A DNA stretch of 64,000 bases from Phycisphaeraceae bacterium. Lineage in GTDB: Bacteria; Planctomycetota; Phycisphaerae; Phycisphaerales; Phycisphaeraceae. Below the pieces are notes generated by a model. That model was not told the DNA's origin. It saw only the letters and a list, made by a program, of their open reading frames with translations, and made no database searches. Position numbers and translations under genes: made by a program. This document shows positions 49,795 through 57,766 of the stretch, piece after piece. The stretch covers positions 914,912-978,911 of the forward strand of contig JAVKCD010000019.1 of NCBI GenBank assembly GCA_040222855.1. The letters run 5' to 3'. Numbering within the stretch: position 1 is the first letter of the stretch; each line of letters starts with the position of its first letter.

Positions 49795-52038
49795 TCAGCG
49801 GTGGCGGCGGAGGAGGGCGGGAGTGAGTAGGGCGAGGACGGTGGCGGAGGCCGGGGTTGGGATGGGTAGGCCGTTGCCGGTGTTGAAGTTGGTGGCGAGG
49901 ATGGAGAGGTCGATGAGGTCGACGATGTTGTCGCCGTTGAAGTTTCCGCCTGCCCAGGTGGCGGGTTGTCCGAAGTTGGCGGCGAGGTTGGAGAGGTCGG
50001 TGAGGTCGACGGTGAGGTCGAGGTTGGTGTCGCCTGGGATCAGTGAGTCGATTGTGAATACGACCGTGCCGCTGGTGGCTAAGTTCGTGATATCAAAGTT
50101 CCCGATAGGGGTGTTGGTGGTGATCTGATCGAACCAGCCGGAGGTATTTGCGTAGGTCCAATCGAAGAGATGGAAGGTGGTGTTGTTGAGTGCCAGGAGG
50201 TCGTTGATCGTGAGGCTGCTATCGATTTCGAGGCTTAGGGTTCCGTTGAGGGAGACGTGTGTCTCTGGTTCTTCAAAGTTGATTGTCGAGCCCCATTCGT
50301 TGTCTTCGAAGACCATCCTGAGGGTGGAACCCTGCAGCATCGTTAGCTGCTGGACGATGGTGATTGGGACCGGCTGCCCGCTGGGATCGGGCTGGTAATC
50401 CCATATGCGAAGAGAGGCATCGATATCGATGGTCAGTCCATCGATCTGTCCGTCGGGGAAGATGAGATTGTTGATATTTGAAGGGTAGACAAGAGGGTGA
50501 TTCCACCAGTCATCAGGTCGAACCAGTTGCTCGCGGGTGATGTTGCGGGCGCCGCGCAGGTCGGTGCCCTGCATGATCGTGTCGCGCAGGTTGACGCCGT
50601 CGAGGTCGGCGTTTGCGAGGTTGGCGTTGGTCAGCGAGGCGATCTGAAAGTTGGCTCGGGACAGGTTCTGTCGGGCGAGGTTGGCGTCGGACAGGTCCGC
50701 TGCGATGAAGGAGACATCCTGCAGGTCACGAACCTTGTAGCTGCTGGTGCTCTCGAGCATCTGGACCGTGAAGCCGACCGTATGATCGAATCGCGCACCC
50801 CGGATGATCGCGTCTGTGAAATCTGCATCTGTCAGATCGTTGCGGAGGAAGTTGACTTCGGTCAGATTCGTGTTGCGGAAGGAGGCGTTGTTGCGTGGGG
50901 CGTGCTCATACCGCAAGGATCCGCCGAGGTCGGCTCGTGTCAGGTTTGCGTGGCTGAAGTTGGCGTCTGTCAGGACTGATTGGAAGGACGATATGCTGCC
51001 GGCCCTGAGGCTGGCGTCGGTGAGGTTCTGGCCGCTGAAGTCCCATCCTGTGAGATCGTTGCCGTCCAGGTTGAGGCTCGACAGGTTGGTGTTCTGATAG
51101 CTCTGCGTGCTCTGGAGCATGGCCTGCGTGAGGCTGTTCTGCTGCATGTTGGAGAAGCGTGCGCCTGTGATGATGGCCCCTGACATGCTTGCTGCGGAGA
51201 TCTTTGCGTTGTTGAAGTCTGTGTTCGATAGGTCGGCGTTGTCAAAGTTAGCGCCAGTCGTATCTGAGTTCGAAAGATTAGCATTGGCTAAGTTCTGATT
51301 AGAGAAGTCCCAACCGGGCATATCCAGCAGATGTAAAACTATGCCTGTGAGATTCTGGTTCTGGTAGCTCGCTGTGCTTTGCAGCGTTGAAAACTGGAAG
51401 TTGCTGACGCGTTGGAAGTTGGCACCCACGATCGTGGATCCCGCGAAAGTCGAACCCAGCAGGTCGGAGGCGCCAAAGTAAGCGTTGGTCAGATTGAGAT
51501 TGTTGAAGTCCCAGTAGTGAAGCTTGATCGATCCGAGGATGGTTCCTGTGAGGTCGCCGTCCTGGAAGCTCCGGGTGCTCTGGAGCATTTGGTAGGTGAG
51601 ACCGGTTACTTGAGAAAAGTCGGCATGTGTGACGTTCGTGTCGGTGAGATTCGCGCCAGTCAGATTCGCGCGGTCAAAACGTGCATCAGTCAGGTCTGAG
51701 CCATAGAAATCGGTGTTGGTCAGGTTGGCTCGGACTAAGTAGGTTCTGACCAGCTGGGCATTGCGGACAGTGGAGTTCACGAGTTCGGTTCTGTAGAAGT
51801 TTGCATCGGTCAGGTTGGCCTGATCGAGCCACGCTTTTGTGAGGTCAATTTCATTGAGGAAAGCTTCGGGTTCGGCAACCATCCCTGCTCCATCAGGGGT
51901 GAGTGTGGTGGACTGCTGCTTGCCTAATGACGGATTCAATGGGTCGATGTACTGCCATTCAAAAATGTCTGCGTATGTAGACGCTGAGGCGCACACAATC
52001 AGCAGTCCGGCGCAGGCGGTTTGGCGGGGGGTGATCAT
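49795..52038 (-). CDS. Exported pentapeptide-repeat protein with dockerin-like and PEP-CTERM-like ends
   Basis: A 747-aa protein. A signal peptide (residues 1-23, ACAGLLIVCASASTYA) precedes a long run of A(D/N)LxN/T pentapeptide repeats (residues about 60-500, for example LTDANFYRTELVNSTVRNAQ), interrupted by five MLQSTxSYQxxNLxG spacers. That would form a right-handed quadrilateral beta-helix. A beta-rich region follows, then dockerin-like duplicated calcium-loop motifs (GDTNLDLTVDLTDLSNLAAN and GDNIVDLIDLSILATNF). The tail TPASATVLALLTPALLRRHR is PEP-CTERM-like. Function unknown; likely an extracellular or matrix protein. Confidence 0.85.
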   Translation of the reverse strand: MITPRQTACAGLLIVCASASTYADIFEWQYIDPLNPSLGKQQSTTLTPDGAGMVAEPEAFLNEIDLTKAWLDQANLTDANFYRTELVNSTVRNAQLVRTYLVRANLTNTDFYGSDLTDARFDRANLTGANLTDTNVTHADFSQVTGLTYQMLQSTRSFQDGDLTGTILGSIKLHYWDFNNLNLTNAYFGASDLLGSTFAGSTIVGANFQRVSNFQFSTLQSTASYQNQNLTGIVLHLLDMPGWDFSNQNLANANLSNSDTTGANFDNADLSNTDFNNAKISAASMSGAIITGARFSNMQQNSLTQAMLQSTQSYQNTNLSSLNLDGNDLTGWDFSGQNLTDASLRAGSISSFQSVLTDANFSHANLTRADLGGSLRYEHAPRNNASFRNTNLTEVNFLRNDLTDADFTDAIIRGARFDHTVGFTVQMLESTSSYKVRDLQDVSFIAADLSDANLARQNLSRANFQIASLTNANLANADLDGVNLRDTIMQGTDLRGARNITREQLVRPDDWWNHPLVYPSNINNLIFPDGQIDGLTIDIDASLRIWDYQPDPSGQPVPITIVQQLTMLQGSTLRMVFEDNEWGSTINFEEPETHVSLNGTLSLEIDSSLTINDLLALNNTTFHLFDWTYANTSGWFDQITTNTPIGNFDITNLATSGTVVFTIDSLIPGDTNLDLTVDLTDLSNLAANFGQPATWAGGNFNGDNIVDLIDLSILATNFNTGNGLPIPTPASATVLALLTPALLRRHR

Positions 52039-52227
52039 GTTGGTCTCCTCCGGAGTGAGGCGGGGCTAGCTGGTTACGACTCTTTATCTATTTTACTTGT
52101 GGGGGGGGGTAGACCAAGAGAAAAACGGGGTGGTTTGGCAAATAGTGTGGGGTAGGGGGTTGTTACGGGTGGGTGGTTGGCACGCGCCTGAAGGTGCGTG
52201 GAATCCCGAAGGAGGGTGTTTGGGATC

Positions 52228-52265
52228 CGGGGGCCGGCTTTGCCGGACCCCGGCCACCCGAGTGT
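52228..52265. repeat. Dispersed hairpin repeat, copy 2
   Basis: CCGGGGGCCGGCTTTGCCGG then ACCCCGGCCACCCGA. Stem GGGG-CCGGC-TTT-GCCGG-CCCC. It aligns with copy 1 at 49690 along roughly 40 bases, with compensating changes in the stem. Lies between two minus-strand genes. Confidence 0.55.
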
Positions 52266-52315
52266 TGTGGTTGCCGAATCATGCTGCGCGATGAGTCGGG
52301 CCACCCGGTGGTGGA

Positions 52316-53398
52316 TCAGGGGGTGGGGGGTTGTGTGGTAACGGTGTAGACGTAGCCTTGGGTGGCGTGGTTGCCGGTGCCGGTGATGAGGGTGTTGGGG
52401 TTGATGGCGGCGAGGTTGCTGGCTCCGCCGGTGTTGTCTTTGGCGAGTTCGATCCATTCTTGCCATGTGTTGGCGTTGTCGGTGGAGATGAGCAGGACGT
52501 GTCGTGAGGGTTTTTGTCGTTGGTCGGTGGCGCTGAGGATGATGGCTTTCTGGTTGTTGAGTGTGAGGGTGGTGGTTTCGCCGAGGAAGCCTTTATTCCA
52601 GATCTGGTGTGCGGTGGTCCAGGTTTCGCCTTGGTCATCGGAGGCGTAGAGGGTGGCGATGCCGGAGGCGGTGACGAGGATGCGGTTGTTGGCGGTGAAG
52701 AAGTGCATGAGGTCGCGGGCGTCGGGGAAGTCGGCGGTTTGTCGCCAGGTGAGGCCGGCGTCGGTGGATTTGAAGATTTTGCCGGAGGCTTCGAAGCCGA
52801 CTCCGGCAAGGACGACGCCTTGGCCGAGGCCGATGAGGCAGGTGACGTTTTGTCGTGGGAGGGCGTCGGAGAGGGGGATGTGGTCGAAGGTCTGGAAGCC
52901 GTCGGCGGAGCGGATGATGCTGATGCGGTTGTTTTCTGAGCGACGGAGTCCGGCGAGGATGGTGCCATCGTCGAGTTGGGTGAGTGCGACGGTGCGTGAG
53001 GCTTGTGGTCGAGCGACGACGGACCAGTTTTCGCCTTCGTCGGTGGATTTGAGGATGAGGGCGGGTTCGGAGGTGGTGGCGTAGAGGGTGTTGTCGTGGG
53101 CGCGGATGAAGTTGCGGATGTCAGCGGCGTCCCAGAGGTCGCCGGCGTCGGTGGTTTTGCGCCAGGTCACGCCGTGGTCGGTGGTTTTGTAGATGTCGGC
53201 GGTTTCTTCGGTGCCGATGAGGGCGATGCCTTGGGCGAGTTGGATGGAGGAGCGGACATTGGATTCGCCTGGGGGTGCAAAGGTGTGGGTGATGTGGGGT
53301 GTGGGTGTCGCGGCTGGCGTGGCGGTTGGTGTTGTATGCGGTGTGTTGCAGGCGGTGAGGGTGGCGATGAGGGCGAGTGCGGTGATGAGGTTGCGCAT
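52316..53398 (-). CDS. BNR/Asp-box (sialidase-like propeller) lipoprotein
   Basis: A 360-aa protein from the ATG at 53398, giving a lipoprotein signal RNLITALALIATLTAC. A Pro/Thr-rich linker (HTTPTATPAATPTPHITHTF) follows, then Asp-box repeats SxDxGxTW: KTTDHGVTWRKT, KSTDEGENWSVV, KSTDAGLTWRQT, ASDDQGETWTTA and STDNANTWQEW, arranged like BNR or VPS10 propellers. Such domains bind sugars or proteins; sialidase activity is not indicated because catalytic residues cannot be assigned. No obvious operon partner. Confidence 0.85.
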   Translation of the reverse strand: MRNLITALALIATLTACNTPHTTPTATPAATPTPHITHTFAPPGESNVRSSIQLAQGIALIGTEETADIYKTTDHGVTWRKTTDAGDLWDAADIRNFIRAHDNTLYATTSEPALILKSTDEGENWSVVARPQASRTVALTQLDDGTILAGLRRSENNRISIIRSADGFQTFDHIPLSDALPRQNVTCLIGLGQGVVLAGVGFEASGKIFKSTDAGLTWRQTADFPDARDLMHFFTANNRILVTASGIATLYASDDQGETWTTAHQIWNKGFLGETTTLTLNNQKAIILSATDQRQKPSRHVLLISTDNANTWQEWIELAKDNTGGASNLAAINPNTLITGTGNHATQGYVYTVTTQPPTP

Positions 53399-53512
53399 GG
53401 CTACTCCTGGGCATGGCGGGTGCAAGTGCTCAGGGTAGTGCGGGTTGGGTGTGAATTTAAGTGTTCATTAGGGTGTGTGGGGGCTTGGCGGCGTTGTGTG
53501 AGCAGCCAGTAT

Positions 53513-53902
53513 TTAGTCGGCGATGAAGAGTTGGGCCCAGGCTTTTGGGCTGGCGACCTTGAGGAGTTGGTCGCGGAGGTGGGCGAGGGTTTGTTTGAAG
53601 GCGTTATTCTGCTTATCGATGTTGCTGTAGAGGCGGTCGAGTCGTTCTTCGGTGGTGGTGTCTTTGGTGCTTTTGATGGTGTGGCTGGTGTTTTCTTTTT
53701 CGATGATATCGAGGGTTTCATCGATGCCGGCGAGGAATGTGAGGATGGCGGTTTCGGCGGTGGTGTTGTCGATGTTATCGACGGTGCTCGTTTCGACGGC
53801 GCTGAGCGAGGTGTGTGCGTGTTGATGGGGGATGGGCGGGCTGATGGAGGAGCAGGCGGTGAGGGCGAGGGTGGTGATGACTAGAGTGATTTGGGGTTTC
53901 AT
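53513..53902 (-). CDS. Small putative lipoprotein, unknown function
   Basis: A 129-aa protein with a lipoprotein signal (MKPQITLVITTLALTAC), a Thr/Ser-rich segment with His residues (PPIPHQHAHTSLSAVE) and a helical C-terminal part (TTEERLDRLYSNIDKQNNAF, QTLAHLRDQLLKVA). No family is recognised. It lies between the BNR lipoprotein and the haloperoxidase-like gene on the same strand, separated by more than 40 bp from each, so co-transcription is uncertain. Confidence 0.65.
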   Translation of the reverse strand: MKPQITLVITTLALTACSSISPPIPHQHAHTSLSAVETSTVDNIDNTTAETAILTFLAGIDETLDIIEKENTSHTIKSTKDTTTEERLDRLYSNIDKQNNAFKQTLAHLRDQLLKVASPKAWAQLFIAD

Positions 53903-53944
53903 GGTGGCCTCGATGAGTTTATCGGCGAGGCGGGGGTGTGGGTG

Positions 53945-55891
53945 TTAGCGGGGGGTTCTGCGGTTGAGGGTGAGGAGGCTGAGGGCGAGGAGGCTTAGAG
54001 AGGTGGGTTCGGGGATTTGGGAGCCGGTGAAGTAGAGGTTGGCGAGGTCCCAGACGTCTTGTCCGATTTCGGCGCCGATGATTCGGCCTGGGAGGTCGTC
54101 GGCGCGGACGTGGATTCCGCCGTAGAGACGGGAGAGTCCGGCTTCGTCGGCGGCGTCGAAGTAGGTGGCCCATTGGAGTTGGATGGGCTCGGAGGGTCCG
54201 TATTCAAAGAAGAGAGAGTTGGCGGCGGGGAAGTCGTAGGTGCCGAGTCCGCCGGGGAAGTAGTCGGAGTCGGTGATGGCTGCGAGGACTTCGGCGGCGG
54301 CGCGTGAGAAGGTGGAGTGTCCTGAGACGTAGGCGGCGAAGGGTGGAGTGACGAAGGTGTCGCGTTGGTAGGGGAGCCATTCGGTGGCGAGGACCCAGTC
54401 GACACCGCCGACGTCGTCGGGTGTGAGGAAGGGTGGTTCTGGGGGACCGGTCCAGGAGAGGATGGCGATTTCACCTTCGCGTCCTGCGAGGTGTTCGTGT
54501 TTTCCGCCTGGGGCGGTGGTTTCGGGCGTGATGACTTCGACGAGACCGGGTTCGAGGGTGAGCCCTTCGGGGTGGTAGGTGGCGACGAGGTCGCCATCGA
54601 CTTCGATGAAGAGGTTGGGGTCGGAGGCTTGTCCGCGTTGTCCCATGTATCGGATCATGGAGACGGGTCGGGAATAGTCGTAGAAGCCTTTGTGGTTCCA
54701 GGCGGCGACGCCGGCGTCGTGGACTGCTGCGTTGAGGGCAAAGTAGGTTTTGATATCCCAGGTGAGTTCATCGACGACTGGTCCGGTTCCGCCGATGCGT
54801 TTTTCGATGCCGAGTTGGTTCATTTTGTCGGCGACATCGTTGGCGATGGTGTTCCAGTGTCCTGGGGGGGCTTCGGAGTCGGGGCCGTCGGCCCAGAACT
54901 CGGCGACGATGCGTCCCCAATCGGCGTGTTTGACGAGTTCGGGGGTGTAGGGCTGGTTGGTGTGGGGGTTGATGGCGTGGCCGACATCGTTGTAGCTGCC
55001 GAGGGTGCGGTTGCCCATGGAGGCGGGTGAGATGTCGATGTAGTCGTGGTTCTTGTTGGGGTCGAGGAGAGCGGAGTAGCGGATGACTTCGTTGACGGAC
55101 TCCCGGAAGATGGCGTCGCCGGTTCCATTCAACTGGGGGGGAGGCCCCTGGTCGTGGTGGACGTTGTTGATGGGGTTGCGGTCGGCATCGGAGATGGCGA
55201 AGCCGTTGACATCGCCCCACCAGGGTGTCTGGAACTCCTGGACGGGGTTGGTGATGGTTTGCCCGTTCTGGTCGATGCGTTCGCCGACGAACTCGAGGGG
55301 TTGCCAGCGGTTGGGGTCGGTTTGTGGGGTGCCGGGGTCGTCGAAGCGCATGGGTAGATTGACGGGCGAGTAGCCTGATGGGTCGGCGTAGTCGAGGGTT
55401 TCGTTGCTGCCGTCGTTGAGGCCGTGGTTGATGACGGCGTTGGCGATGCGGTTGCCGATGGCGGCGGGTGAGTCGCCGGTGGTGTTGGTGTTGTTGAAGT
55501 TGTAGCCGAGGTTGACCATCTGGGATTTGGTCTGGAAGTCGGTGAATCCGCGGCCGGGTCCGGTTCCGCCTGGGCCGGTGACGAAGCGGTGCTGGATGAT
55601 GCGGTAGGCGGCGAAGGAGATGGCTTCGTTTTTTGCTGCGTCGGTGTTGAGGGTGGCGGTTTCATCGACGAGGTAGGGGGTGATGGAATCGTCGAAGGCG
55701 GCGAAGGCGTCGTACATGCCCATGGAGAGGTGCCAGAGGTTGCGGGCGTGGACGGTGGGTCGGGCGGTGTCGGCGCGGATGGCGTCGAGGAGTTGTTCGT
55801 TCCAAATTCTGGCCACAGAATCAGCGTGGGCGGAGGTGGTGACGCAGGCGGTCAGGGCGGCGGTCAGGAGGCAGGTGGAGCGGGCGGTCAT
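53945..55891 (-). CDS. Vanadium-dependent haloperoxidase-like/PAP2-related protein with PEP-CTERM tail
   Basis: A 648-aa exported protein. Signal peptide (MTARSTCLLTAALTACVTTS, AHA). The N-terminal region IWNEQLLDAIRADTARPTVH and LWHLSMGMYDAFAAFDD matches bacterial vanadium-haloperoxidase-type proteins. The catalytic region includes FAAYVSGHSTFSRAAAEVL (SGHS, vanadate/phosphate-binding) and YGGIHVRADDLPGRIIGAEI (the second His and Arg). IPEPTSLSLLALSLLTLNRR is the PEP-CTERM tail. It could oxidise halides with peroxide or act as a phosphatase-like enzyme outside the cell; sequence does not separate the two. Confidence 0.87.
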   Translation of the reverse strand: MTARSTCLLTAALTACVTTSAHADSVARIWNEQLLDAIRADTARPTVHARNLWHLSMGMYDAFAAFDDSITPYLVDETATLNTDAAKNEAISFAAYRIIQHRFVTGPGGTGPGRGFTDFQTKSQMVNLGYNFNNTNTTGDSPAAIGNRIANAVINHGLNDGSNETLDYADPSGYSPVNLPMRFDDPGTPQTDPNRWQPLEFVGERIDQNGQTITNPVQEFQTPWWGDVNGFAISDADRNPINNVHHDQGPPPQLNGTGDAIFRESVNEVIRYSALLDPNKNHDYIDISPASMGNRTLGSYNDVGHAINPHTNQPYTPELVKHADWGRIVAEFWADGPDSEAPPGHWNTIANDVADKMNQLGIEKRIGGTGPVVDELTWDIKTYFALNAAVHDAGVAAWNHKGFYDYSRPVSMIRYMGQRGQASDPNLFIEVDGDLVATYHPEGLTLEPGLVEVITPETTAPGGKHEHLAGREGEIAILSWTGPPEPPFLTPDDVGGVDWVLATEWLPYQRDTFVTPPFAAYVSGHSTFSRAAAEVLAAITDSDYFPGGLGTYDFPAANSLFFEYGPSEPIQLQWATYFDAADEAGLSRLYGGIHVRADDLPGRIIGAEIGQDVWDLANLYFTGSQIPEPTSLSLLALSLLTLNRRTPR

Positions 55892-56116
55892 GGGTTCTCC
55901 TCGGCGGTCGAGATGGGCGCACGGGAATGGTAGGCCCCGGTTCTATAACGATGGCCGATGGGGGCGTGGGGGCAAGTTTATTGGGGTGGGGGAGGGGTGA
56001 AGATGGGGGGGGTGTAGTGAGTGGAGAGAAGAGAGTTGAAAGGAGAGAGGGGAGGGGGCGGGGTGTTGTTGGATTGATTCTTCGGTCCAGAGGGTGGGGT
56101 GCGAATACCCCGGACT

Positions 56117-56136
56117 GCCGTCCGGGGCTCGTTGGA
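56117..56136. terminator. 8-bp perfect stem hairpin downstream of the 56160 gene
   Basis: CCCCGGAC-TGCC-GTCCGGGG, with a 4-base loop, lies 24 bp after the minus-strand gene ending at 56160 and before the upstream region of the haloperoxidase gene. Likely a terminator or intergenic repeat. No T-run follows on the minus strand. Confidence 0.5.
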
Positions 56137-56159
56137 GCCGGATGGTTGGTTGTGTTGGG

Positions 56160-57755
56160 TTAGGTGAGGGGGGTGAGGTGGTAGCCGGAGAGGTCGGCGA
56201 GGCGGATGTGTTGGAGGAGGTGGAGGTGGAGTTTGGAGCCGAGGCGGCGGGTGAGTTGGAGGCCGAGGTCGGGGCGTTCGGTGATGAGGTGCATGACGGG
56301 TGCGGCTTCGGGGTCGAAGCGGCACTGGCGCTGGGTGAGTTGGAGGAGTTGGCGGTGTTCGGTGGCCCAGTGGCGGGCGTCGGCGAGGTCGAGGAGGGCG
56401 GTGTGGAGGGTGGCGAGGTCGGTGTCGGTGGTGTCGCGGGTGGTGGCGGTTCGGGGGGTCTTGCGGTGACGCTGGATGAGGTGGAGGCGGCCGTCGGCGT
56501 CGAGGAGGAGTTTGATGTGTGGTTGATGGGGGCAGGTGGCGTCGAGTTTGATGGCGTCGGCGAGGCCGAGGTCTTCGTGATCGATGAGGAGTTGGGCGAG
56601 GTCGGGTTCGGGGGGTGTTGCGGTGGTGTTTTGAGGGGTGGTGGTTTCGGTGTGTGGGGTGTGGCCGCTGCGGGTCATGGGCTGGGCGAGCTTGCCGATG
56701 CGTGATCTTGCTGCCCCCCCGCTTAGGTCTGCGGGGTCGTTGCTGTTTTCGGGTGTGGCTTCGGTTTGGTTTGGTTCGGGGTCAGTCTGGTGGAAGGCTT
56801 CGAGTTCGATGTCGGGGAGGGTGTGTGCGGGGTGGCCCATGGTCGGTTCTCCGTCACGGGTCGTATGCGGGGTGTGGGGTGTTTCGGGGAGGGGTGTGGG
56901 GTTGGGTGTTTCGTTGTGGGCGAGGTCGTCCATCCATCCGCGGAAGCGGAGCCACATGCGGGCTGCGGGTGTGAAGCGCGCGACGGGACGGGTACGGACG
57001 GGGCGCATGCGGGCGAGGGTACCGACGAGATCGACGGCGATGCCGAGGTGGGACTGGGCGGCGGCCTGGACTTTTCGGGCGGCGTCGAGTCCTTCGATTT
57101 CGGATGAGCCGAGGATCATGACGGCGACGCGGCGCGGTGCGGCGGAGGGATCGGCTTCGATGAGGTGTTTGAGGAGTCGGTAGCAGGCGACGACGGCGGC
57201 GTCATCGGCTCCGCAGAGGAGTGTCCAGCGGTCGAAGGCGGCGAGGCGGCCGAGGGCGACGGGCTGGATGGAGCCATCGCGGTAGGGCTCGATGTGGACG
57301 AGCATGCGGGCGAGAGGCTGGTGGGGGTTGGTGAGTTGCGCGTCGAGGGTTTCGACGAGGTCATCGCGTTCGCGGCTGCCCGGAGGGATACGTCCGGGTG
57401 CGGTTTCGCGTTGTTCGCCGACGACTTCGAGGTCGAGGGCGTCATCGTCGGCGTGGAGGAGTCCGATGGGACCGTGGTCTTCGGCGAGGAAGTGTGCGTA
57501 CTGGGTGAGCCATGCGCCGCCCAGGCCGGGGAGGTTTCCGAGGATGACGGCTTCGAGTCCGATGGCGTGTGGTTTTTGGGCGTCGTCGTCGGGGGCGTCG
57601 TCGGTTTCGTGGTTGTTGTCGGCGTGGTCGAAGCCGGAGAGTCGGAGGTGTTCGGGTGTGGGATCGCTGGCGCTTTTGGTGGGCGTGTCATCGGTGCCGG
57701 TGAGGAAGACATCGGCGAGTTCGTCGAGTGTTTGTTTTGTGCGGGGGTCGTCCAT
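56160..57755 (-). CDS. Unknown protein encoded after the ParA fusion, possible degenerate P-loop fold
   Basis: A 531-aa protein from the ATG at 57755. The central region reads like a P-loop ATPase without the Lys-Thr/Ser signature: AVILGNLPGLGGAWLTQYAH, GPIGLLHADDDALDLEVVG, RMLVHIEPYRDGSIQPVA and VAVMILGSSEIEGLDAARKV are strands and loops in the expected order. It continues with a variable Pro/Thr-rich linker and a His-rich C terminus (ALLDLADARHWATEHRQLLQ). I recall similar proteins beside planctomycete ParA genes, and cannot name a family. It begins 11 bp after the ParA fusion stop, so the two form one operon and may interact. Confidence 0.68.
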   Translation of the reverse strand: MDDPRTKQTLDELADVFLTGTDDTPTKSASDPTPEHLRLSGFDHADNNHETDDAPDDDAQKPHAIGLEAVILGNLPGLGGAWLTQYAHFLAEDHGPIGLLHADDDALDLEVVGEQRETAPGRIPPGSRERDDLVETLDAQLTNPHQPLARMLVHIEPYRDGSIQPVALGRLAAFDRWTLLCGADDAAVVACYRLLKHLIEADPSAAPRRVAVMILGSSEIEGLDAARKVQAAAQSHLGIAVDLVGTLARMRPVRTRPVARFTPAARMWLRFRGWMDDLAHNETPNPTPLPETPHTPHTTRDGEPTMGHPAHTLPDIELEAFHQTDPEPNQTEATPENSNDPADLSGGAARSRIGKLAQPMTRSGHTPHTETTTPQNTTATPPEPDLAQLLIDHEDLGLADAIKLDATCPHQPHIKLLLDADGRLHLIQRHRKTPRTATTRDTTDTDLATLHTALLDLADARHWATEHRQLLQLTQRQCRFDPEAAPVMHLITERPDLGLQLTRRLGSKLHLHLLQHIRLADLSGYHLTPLT

Positions 57756-57766
57756 AGTGGGTCCCG

